DNA of 5,873 bases, taken from the NCBI GenBank assembly GCA_964607865.1, contig CAZSLZ010000161.1, positions 1-5,873 of the forward strand, written 5' to 3'. The position numbers and the translations under genes are program-made. The notes beneath the pieces were generated by a model. The model was not told the origin of the DNA. It saw only the letters and a program-made list of their open reading frames with translations, and searched no databases. Shown piece by piece: positions 1 to 5,203 of this stretch. Every line of letters begins with the position of its first letter. The stretch's first letter is position 1. Source of the stretch: CAZSLZ01 sp964607865 (GTDB taxonomy: Bacteria > Vulcanimicrobiota > JAJTBE01 > CAZSLZ01).

Positions 1-743
1 AAACGGGTAAAAATATCAGGCAGTTAACCTCTGATAAGAATGCCGGGTTTGGCTATAAATGGTCGGCCGACGGGAGCACGATCCTTGCTCGCCCCGTAGT
101 AATAGATGATAATAAACGATTTCACCAGGTGAAATTGTACAATGTAAAAACGGGGGGTGAGAAGGTCTTACTTCAAAAAACCCGGTCAATGAAAGGACTT
201 CCTGTTTGGACAAAGGGTGGCAGCAAAGTGAGCATGAAAATAAACGGGGAGGTCAAAGAGAAGGACAGCGGCAAATCTTACCTGAAAAGCAGGGAGAGTG
301 GCAAAGAAAAAACCATAAACTTCGGTGGGGCACTGGTGAGTGCAGCAGGAGATGTTGCTGAAGTTACTTTTCCGGAATTTAAGGGGCGATATGTATTCAA
401 TATTCAGCCCTCTCCCGATGGCAGCAAAATTGTTTTTGAGGTAAATGGTCTGGGATTACATGTAGCAAATGCCGATGGAACACGTTTAAAACAAATAGGC
501 TACGGAGAACATGCTTCCTGGATGCCTGATAATCGTTATGTTGTAGTTACGCGTGTGGCCGACAATGGGTATAATATTACTTCCGGAAAACTTTTTGCGG
601 TGGACACCCAAACCGGAGAATACTTTCCTTTACTGGATAATAAGAAATATACTGCACTTAAGCCTTCTGTTTCACCTGATGGTTCAGGTGTTCTATTTGA
701 TGATCCTGATAAAGGAGCGGTCTTCTTATTGAAATTACAATAA
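1..743 (+). CDS. PD40/TolB-like beta-propeller protein, 5'-truncated by window edge
   Basis: The frame is open from base 3 to the TAA at 741-743, giving 246 visible C-terminal residues with no stop upstream, so the true start lies outside the window. The sequence shows recurring blades of the WD40-like PD40 type found in TolB and similar propellers: 'KWSADGSTIL' (visible residues 19-28), 'PVWTKGGSKV' (67-76), 'PSPDGSKIVF' (136-145), 'ASWMPDNRYV' (171-180) and 'PSVSPDGSGVLF' (221-232). Each W/P-S-x-DG turn is followed by a hydrophobic strand. Blade spacing is uneven (about 36 to 68 residues), and the stretch at 80-110 is lysine-rich and poorly propeller-like. Proteins of this class in Bacteroidota are usually exported and act as periplasmic or surface scaffolds, but no signal peptide or partner domain can be seen here. 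The protein ends within a blade strand and has no T9SS tail. GTG at 129 is an internal codon, not a credible start. The specific function is unknown. The secreted amidase follows on the same strand after 54 bases and may be co-transcribed. Confidence 0.82.
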   Translation, partial: TGKNIRQLTSDKNAGFGYKWSADGSTILARPVVIDDNKRFHQVKLYNVKTGGEKVLLQKTRSMKGLPVWTKGGSKVSMKINGEVKEKDSGKSYLKSRESGKEKTINFGGALVSAAGDVAEVTFPEFKGRYVFNIQPSPDGSKIVFEVNGLGLHVANADGTRLKQIGYGEHASWMPDNRYVVVTRVADNGYNITSGKLFAVDTQTGEYFPLLDNKKYTALKPSVSPDGSGVLFDDPDKGAVFLLKLQ

Positions 744-770
744 CGAAGATATTGGTAAGGGTTTTTTTTT
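721..770 (+). terminator. possible imperfect hairpin plus T-tract at the end of the propeller gene
   Basis: Bases 721-731 (TCTTCTTATTG) pair with 738-749 (CAATAA, bulged C744, GAAGA). The stem is 11 bp with one bulge and a 6-base AAATTA loop, and it spans the last codons and the stop. A run of nine T follows at 762-770. The stem is AT-rich and is separated from the T-run by 12 bases, so this is not a textbook intrinsic terminator. It could be a weak terminator, an mRNA 3'-end structure, or chance. Confidence 0.28.
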
Positions 771-797
771 AAATAAATAAGGTTAGTATAGATATAT

Positions 798-2390
798 ATG
801 AATAAGGCACGTTTGGCATATTTGTTTTTTTTACTTCTTCTTTTTAATTCGTTTGGCAAGCTTCATGCCCAGATTGAAGGACTGGAAGGGATTTCCATTT
901 TTCTGGACCCGGGCCATTCGCAAAAAGAAAACATGGGGCTGTACAATTATTCGGAAGCCGAAAAAGTTTTGAAAATCGCCCTTGAGATGGAGAAGATGTT
1001 TCAAGATCAAACGGATATATCCGATGTTTATTTATCCCGCCAAACCGATGAGGATTATATCTCGCTGGAAGGACGCACCACCCTGGCCAACGAACTGGGA
1101 GCCGATTTTTATTACTCAATTCACAGTGATGCCGGAGCATCATCGCACAACAGCACTTTAATGCTTTACGGTGGTTGGAGAAAAAATGGAGAGACTGTTG
1201 AAAAAACACCTTCCGGAGGAGCTGAGTTTGGAGAAATTCTGAAAAAGGATCTTACCGGTGCCATGCGCATTTCGTCCAGAGGTAATTGGGCCGATCGTAA
1301 CTTTTACCTCGGAGCGGAAATCAACCATCACGAGAACCAATGGCCCTATTTATATGTGAACCGGACCACGAATATGGCTTCCTTGTTGAGTGAAGGTGGA
1401 TTTCACACCAACCCCCGGCAGCAGCAACTTAATATGAATGCTGAATGGAAAAAACTGGAAGCATTATCGGCTTTTCGTTCTTTTCTGGAATTCCAGGGGA
1501 TAAAACCTCCCGAAATTGGCGTTCTTACCGGAATTGTTGTGGATTCGGATACCCAAAATCCAATAAATGGAGCTTTGATTTCAGTTGGAAATCAAAAATA
1601 TTTCACCGATACTTATGAGGGTTTATTTCACAAATATACATCTGATCCTGATAAACTTAGTAACGGCTTTTACTGGTTAGAAGGCCTGATGCCTGATGCT
1701 GAAGTAGAAGTGGAAGTTTCTGCCCAAGGGTATGAACCCCAAAAAATAATGCAAAAGATTGCTTCAAATCCTGATGGCCGCACCCATGAAAACCTTACGT
1801 TTCTCGATGTAAATTTGGTAAAAGAAACACTTCCTTTAATAGAACTTGTTTCAACCGATGACCCGTTGGACAGTCTTGTTCCAGGTAGTTTGGTCGAAAT
1901 TGTTTTTAATACAAAAATGAACAGGCAATCGGTAGAAAAATCCCTGGATGTTGAACCGGGAATAGATTATTCTCTTACCTGGAAGGAGGATTCTGTAATT
2001 TCTTTAAACACAGACCTGTTTAATTTTGATGATCAATACACCATCAAGATTGATGGAGGTATAGCATATGCAGAAAATGAAAAATTTCTGGATGGGGATG
2101 AAGATGGAAACCAGGGTGGGGTCTTTGAAATAAAGGTCCAGACGTCGGAAAAGGAAATTCTTCAACCTGCCATTTATCCCAATCCCGTTAAGGACTTATT
2201 AACGGTTGAGGCAGACTGGACAATCCGAAGAATTAGTGTTTTTAATATGCAGGGAAAGTTGGTAAAACAAGACAACTTTTTTGATAACTCAGTAGTATTC
2301 AGTACTTCCAATCTAAGTCCCGGTGCTTATATTATACGGGTCAGAGGAAGCAATGACACATTTTCACGTTTAATAATGGTTGCCCATTAG
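798..2390 (+). CDS. secreted N-acetylmuramoyl-L-alanine amidase with type IX secretion sorting domain
   Basis: A 530-residue, multi-domain, secreted peptidoglycan hydrolase, predicted to cut the amide bond between N-acetylmuramic acid and the stem-peptide L-alanine. Residues 1-25 are a Sec signal peptide: K3/R5, then a long Leu/Phe core, with likely cleavage after 'LHA'. Residues 32-232 match the zinc-dependent Amidase_3 (AmiC-like) fold: H40 in 'IFLDPGHS', E53 and H109 in 'YSIHSDA' are the expected zinc ligands, and E199 in 'LLSEGGFHTN' is the expected catalytic glutamate. Residues about 242-340 look like a carboxypeptidase-regulatory/CnaB-type beta-sandwich ('GVLTGIVVDSDTQNPINGA'). Residues about 350-450 look like a Big_5/SbsA-type Ig-like domain with an acidic loop at 432-438. 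Residues about 458-530 are a type A Por-secretion tail ('IYPNPVKDLLTV', 'VFNMQGKLV', 'LSPGAYIIRV'), implying T9SS export across the outer membrane and surface anchoring or release. ATG 798 is chosen because it immediately precedes the signal peptide. No TAnnTTTG box is seen in the 54-base gap upstream, so readthrough from the propeller gene is plausible. It could serve self wall remodelling or attack on other cells' wall; the sequence does not decide. Confidence 0.93.
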   Translation: MNKARLAYLFFLLLLFNSFGKLHAQIEGLEGISIFLDPGHSQKENMGLYNYSEAEKVLKIALEMEKMFQDQTDISDVYLSRQTDEDYISLEGRTTLANELGADFYYSIHSDAGASSHNSTLMLYGGWRKNGETVEKTPSGGAEFGEILKKDLTGAMRISSRGNWADRNFYLGAEINHHENQWPYLYVNRTTNMASLLSEGGFHTNPRQQQLNMNAEWKKLEALSAFRSFLEFQGIKPPEIGVLTGIVVDSDTQNPINGALISVGNQKYFTDTYEGLFHKYTSDPDKLSNGFYWLEGLMPDAEVEVEVSAQGYEPQKIMQKIASNPDGRTHENLTFLDVNLVKETLPLIELVSTDDPLDSLVPGSLVEIVFNTKMNRQSVEKSLDVEPGIDYSLTWKEDSVISLNTDLFNFDDQYTIKIDGGIAYAENEKFLDGDEDGNQGGVFEIKVQTSEKEILQPAIYPNPVKDLLTVEADWTIRRISVFNMQGKLVKQDNFFDNSVVFSTSNLSPGAYIIRVRGSNDTFSRLIMVAH

Positions 2391-2415
2391 CCCTATACAG
2401 AAATCCGGGCATCTT

Positions 2416-3513
2416 TTATTTTGTTGCCTTGCTTTTGAGAGATAACCAGCGAACCAGTGGGTCTTGAACTGGTTCAATGTTATCCAGTCGCGCTTCTGTA
2501 ATGTTTTTTCGTTCCTCTGACGGCCTAACAAAAGTCTTTTTGATGAGGTACCAAAGAGTTCGTCCAAGAATTTTTACATCAGAAAGAAATGAGGGATTGT
2601 TAAGATATACAATGTCGTAATACAATCGGTCGGTCATTTCTTCCACCGAACTTGCGTATCCGTAATTGATCATTCCAAGAGATGTAAGCCCGGGTTTCTC
2701 CTGATATATTATTTTGTAATAAGGAATTTGCTTAGCGAGAAATCTGGCAAAATAGGGTCGTTCAGGACGCGGCCCTACCAATGACATATCGCCTTTAAGG
2801 ATGTTCCAGAACTGCAATAGCTCGTCGATATGCCAATATCTTAAAATTTTTCCTTCTCGTGTAATTCTGTGGTCATTGTTGTTAGAGAGTTGAGGTCCGT
2901 TAATTTCGGCACTCTGGTACATCGTTCTGAACTTATAGAGTTTAAAAGGTCTTCCATATTTCCCCAAACGTTTTTGGGTGTAAATTACAGGGCCTTTAGA
3001 ACCGGTTTTAATGGCAAGTGCAATAAAAGGGAAAAGGATGGCAGTAATTGCAAGACCTATAAAGCCAATAAATTTGTCAAGAATGAATTTGGCTAATTTA
3101 TCCGGGGCGGTTTTTTTGTTTGGATAGAGTTTTATGTGTGGAATATCGGCGTTGTGATCCATTTCTACAAGCCCCGATAAAAGATCAAAATGCAAGGGGA
3201 TCATCTTGATTTTTGCTCCGGAGAATTTAAGAGCCAATAGCATCTCGTGAGTTATACCTCCGGGAGTAGGATTACCTACAATCATAATTTCACAAACAGA
3301 ATTGCTGGTAATGTAAGAAGGGAAATCAGGTATAAACCCTAATTGTTCAAATGAACTGTGATTAAATATTTGCCCGAAATATCCCGGACAGATATGGTTA
3401 TTGGCGTCCAGATAACGGCTGATTTTGGACAAAGCTGCATCAGAGGGGGTCTGAAAAAAGATCATTACCACTTGAGCGTCCTTAGTGTTTTTTCTGGATT
3501 TTGTAAAAATCAT
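2416..3513 (-). CDS. polyprenyl-phosphate sugar-1-phosphate transferase (WbaP/PglC-type), lacking N-terminal membrane bundle
   Basis: A 365-residue membrane enzyme predicted to move a sugar-1-phosphate from a nucleotide sugar to undecaprenyl phosphate, the priming step of capsule, O-antigen or exopolysaccharide synthesis. Residues about 13-125 resemble the Rossmann-like CoA-binding-type domain of long family members ('VCEIMIVGNP', 'AKIKMIPLHFDLLSG'). Residues about 147-168 are the single membrane helix. Residues 169-327 are the bacterial sugar transferase catalytic domain: 'TQKRLG' 179-184, 'KFRTM' 194-198, D230-E231 in 'HIDEL' (the expected catalytic dyad), 'LKGDMSLVGPRPE' 239-251 and 'KPGLTSLG' 273-280. 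Long homologues are typically about 460 residues with four or five helices first. Here a stop codon lies five codons upstream of the ATG, so the frame cannot extend. Residues 329-365 form a charged tail. M17 is a possible alternative start. No consensus -7 box is seen upstream on this strand. It is an orphan in this window, with no other glycan gene beside it. The sugar is unknown. Confidence 0.9.
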   Translation of the reverse strand: MIFTKSRKNTKDAQVVMIFFQTPSDAALSKISRYLDANNHICPGYFGQIFNHSSFEQLGFIPDFPSYITSNSVCEIMIVGNPTPGGITHEMLLALKFSGAKIKMIPLHFDLLSGLVEMDHNADIPHIKLYPNKKTAPDKLAKFILDKFIGFIGLAITAILFPFIALAIKTGSKGPVIYTQKRLGKYGRPFKLYKFRTMYQSAEINGPQLSNNNDHRITREGKILRYWHIDELLQFWNILKGDMSLVGPRPERPYFARFLAKQIPYYKIIYQEKPGLTSLGMINYGYASSVEEMTDRLYYDIVYLNNPSFLSDVKILGRTLWYLIKKTFVRPSEERKNITEARLDNIEPVQDPLVRWLSLKSKATK

Positions 3514-3657
3514 GCACTTTTTATATTAAAAGCCCGGAAAATATTCTGTTCGTTGCCGGTTTTTCTAAGCGTTAAAATAGTAAATTCAGGTAAAGTATTA
3601 AAAATTTGACGTAAAATTATTAAAAAAAGATGACTTTAATGAAAAAAATTAAGAGCT

Positions 3658-3689
3658 TTTGTATTGTTCCGATGATACTACTATTTTTG
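3658..3689 (+). promoter_or_regulatory. Bacteroidota-type promoter of pcm
   Basis: TTTG at 3658-3661 and TATTTTTG at 3682-3689 match the phylum consensus TTTG / TAnnTTTG exactly, with a 20-base spacer. Transcription would be expected to start a few bases after 3689, almost at the pcm ATG (3694), so a leaderless or nearly leaderless message is predicted. It lies in the 180-base AT-rich spacer (3514-3693) between the divergent sugar transferase and pcm. No matching -7 box was found on the opposite strand of that spacer. Confidence 0.55.
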
Positions 3690-3693
3690 TTAT

Positions 3694-4344
3694 ATGACAT
3701 CAAACGACTCATATCGACATAAAGGGCTGCGGTACAGGCTGGTTAGTGAGCTTGAGCGAAAGGGGATTAACGATGAAAATGTCCTTGAAGCCATCAGTAA
3801 AGTTCCCCGGCATTTATTTATGGATAGCTCATTTGTTAAACAGGCTTACCAGGATCAGGCTTTTCCTATAGGGCAAGGTCAGACAATTTCTCAACCATAT
3901 ACAGTCGCTGTACAATCGGGTCTTTTGGAGGTAAATTCCGGAGATCAGGTTCTTGAAATAGGAACCGGCTCAGGTTACCAGGCAGCTGTTTTGTATGAAA
4001 TGGGTGCTGAAGTTTATACTGTGGAACGCCAGAAAAGGTTATATGAAAAGACCACAAGGTTGCTTTCATCAATAGGATATAATAGAATAAGAACTTTTCT
4101 TGGTGATGGTTATGAAGGGTTACCTGCTTTTGCTCCTTTTGATAAAATTCTTATCACTGCTGCCCTCGCTGAGGTACCCTCTTCGTTACTGATGCAACTT
4201 AAAACCGGGGGACTGTTGGTAGTTCCTTTGGGCAAACATTCGCAAACAATGACCCGGTTTAAACGTTTGTCTAACGATGACTTTGAACAGGAAACTTTTG
4301 GCGAGTTTTCTTTTGTGCCCATGCTTAAAGGGATAGCCAAATAG
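3694..4344 (+). CDS. pcm: protein-L-isoaspartate(D-aspartate) O-methyltransferase
   Basis: A 216-residue cytosolic repair enzyme that methylates, using S-adenosylmethionine, the abnormal L-isoaspartyl (and D-aspartyl) residues formed by ageing of Asp/Asn in proteins, so that they can revert to normal aspartate. Length is normal for the family (about 205-225). Visible family features are 'HKGLRYRLV' near the N-terminus (residues 9-17), 'VPRHLF' 37-42, the substrate/SAM-site segment 'GQTISQPYTVA' 62-72, SAM motif I 'VLEIGTGSGYQAA' 86-98, the acidic 'VERQ' end of the next strand (110-113), 'GDGYEG' 137-142, 'FDKILITAA' 149-157 and a 'FVPMLKG' ending at 207-213. ATG 3694 is preferred because it leaves the usual short extension before HKGL and because an in-frame TGA at 3673 rules out an upstream start. 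No Shine-Dalgarno sequence is present, and a promoter box ends four bases before the ATG. Nothing in the protein looks damaged. Confidence 0.95.
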   Translation: MTSNDSYRHKGLRYRLVSELERKGINDENVLEAISKVPRHLFMDSSFVKQAYQDQAFPIGQGQTISQPYTVAVQSGLLEVNSGDQVLEIGTGSGYQAAVLYEMGAEVYTVERQKRLYEKTTRLLSSIGYNRIRTFLGDGYEGLPAFAPFDKILITAALAEVPSSLLMQLKTGGLLVVPLGKHSQTMTRFKRLSNDDFEQETFGEFSFVPMLKGIAK

Positions 4345-4373
4345 TTGGAACTGGGATTTGTTTCTTCGGTTGT

Positions 4374-4381
4374 TATGTTTG
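4374..4381 (+). promoter_or_regulatory. candidate -7 promoter box upstream of the MBL-fold hydrolase
   Basis: TATGTTTG is an exact TAnnTTTG match in the 77-base gap between pcm and the hydrolase gene. It would give a leader of roughly 35 bases. The partner -33 box is poor: the nearest TTTG (4357-4360) is only 13 bases away, and a TTG at 4345-4347 is 26 bases away. The hydrolase could therefore also be read through from pcm. Confidence 0.32.
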
Positions 4382-4421
4382 CAGTCGATTATCACAATTT
4401 GTAAAATCTAATAGATAGAAT

Positions 4422-5066
4422 ATGTTGTACGTTAAGAATCTGGTTTTTAATCCTTTTCAGGTAAACACCTACCTTGTTTATACCGATAATGGAAAAGCTG
4501 CAATTGTTGATCCCGGCATGCTTTTCCCCGAGGAAGAACAAAAATTAATTTCCAATATAGAAGAACTCAAACTGGAACCTGTTTTATTGCTGCAAACACA
4601 TCTTCACCTCGATCATGTTTTCGGAACTTCTTTTGTTCATGAGCAATGGGATTTATCCCCGGTAGCTCATTTCAAGGATGAATTTTTAATTTCTCAAACT
4701 TCCGAAATGGCACGCCAGTTTGGTTTGGAGTTGAATCAAAACCCGCCTTCCCCGGGAAGGTATATTAAAGATGGCGAGACGATTGAACTAGATGGTGTAA
4801 CATTTGAAGTAATGCATATTCCCGGACATTCACCCGGAGGCGTTGTTTTTTATTCGAAAGAGGAAAAGCTTTTATTGGCAGGGGATGTTCTTTTTAAAGG
4901 AAGTATTGGTCGTTCCGACCTGCCTGGAGGAAACCAACAGGATTTGATAGACGGCATCCGGAATCGCTTATTGGTTTTGCCTGAAGATGTTAATGTTTAT
5001 CCCGGACACGGACCGGTTACTACAATAGGAGAAGAAAAACGCACCAACCCGTTTTTATTGTCCTAA
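4422..5066 (+). CDS. metallo-beta-lactamase-fold hydrolase, YcbL/GloC (type II glyoxalase II)-like
   Basis: A 214-residue cytosolic metal hydrolase; no signal peptide. The binuclear metal site is complete: 'THLHLDH' gives H60, H62, D64 and H65; H136 lies in 'HIPGHSPGG', D155 in 'LLAGDVLF' and H196 in 'YPGHGP'. The segment 'GSIGRSDLPGG' (160-170) is typical of the short single-domain YcbL/GloC branch, which hydrolyses S-lactoylglutathione or related thioesters. The C-terminal glutathione-binding helical domain of classical GloB (about 250 residues) is absent. Many Bacteroidota do not make glutathione, so the real substrate may be another thioester; this is inference. The N-terminal strand pair 'FNPFQVNTYLVY' and 'AIVDPG' is usual for the family. 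ATG 4422 sits just before this conserved strand. The gene lies 77 bases after pcm and 137 bases before gcvP on the same strand. The fold and metal site are firm; the substrate is not. Confidence 0.92.
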   Translation: MLYVKNLVFNPFQVNTYLVYTDNGKAAIVDPGMLFPEEEQKLISNIEELKLEPVLLLQTHLHLDHVFGTSFVHEQWDLSPVAHFKDEFLISQTSEMARQFGLELNQNPPSPGRYIKDGETIELDGVTFEVMHIPGHSPGGVVFYSKEEKLLLAGDVLFKGSIGRSDLPGGNQQDLIDGIRNRLLVLPEDVNVYPGHGPVTTIGEEKRTNPFLLS

Positions 5067-5131
5067 GCGACATAGGTCCAGCACATAGGGAGGTGGATTT
5101 TTAGTTTATTCAGAGCTTTTAAGTGATGAAT

Positions 5132-5163
5132 TTTGGCAGTCAGGAAGTATAATTATACTTTTG
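5132..5163 (+). promoter_or_regulatory. Bacteroidota-type promoter of gcvP
   Basis: TTTG at 5132-5135 and TACTTTTG at 5156-5163 match the -33 and -7 consensus exactly, with a 20-base spacer, the same spacing as the pcm promoter. It predicts a start near 5168-5172 and a leader of about 35 bases before the ATG at 5204. It lies in the 137-base gap after the hydrolase gene, which holds no other clear signal. Confidence 0.6.
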
Positions 5164-5203
5164 ATTAAAATAAATCTTTGAAAATACATATAAACATCTG
5201 AAT

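Noticed and set aside
129..131. GTG as the start of a 204-residue protein
   Set aside because: The frame stays open to the left edge and an additional PD40 blade ('KWSADGSTIL') is encoded before it, so this is an internal valine codon.
844..1340. Minus-strand open frames opposite the amidase catalytic domain
   Set aside because: They are antisense shadows of a well-conserved coding region, with Cys/His-rich low-quality translations and no start context.
2374..2389. 6-bp inverted repeat (TAATGG, TTGC loop, CCATTA) at the amidase stop, considered as a bidirectional terminator for the convergent genes
   Set aside because: The stem is short and AT-rich with no adjacent T-run on either strand, so it is indistinguishable from chance.
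2869..3096. Plus-strand 75-residue open frame opposite the sugar transferase
   Set aside because: It is antisense to the conserved catalytic and membrane-helix region, with no promoter box or motif of its own.
2416..3513. Sugar transferase as a pseudogene truncated at its 5' end
   Set aside because: The soluble domain begins intact at its first strand, all catalytic motifs are present without frameshifts, and no membrane-helix remnants are visible upstream; a native short form is more likely.
5062..5097. Near-repeat of 'ACATAGG' after the hydrolase stop, considered as a terminator or operator
   Set aside because: Only seven bases are repeated, with no stable stem and no symmetry that suggests a binding site.
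5067..5203. Possible glycine riboswitch before gcvP
   Set aside because: The predicted transcription start near 5170 leaves only about 35 leader bases, and I see no tandem aptamer-like conserved stems in the 137-base gap.
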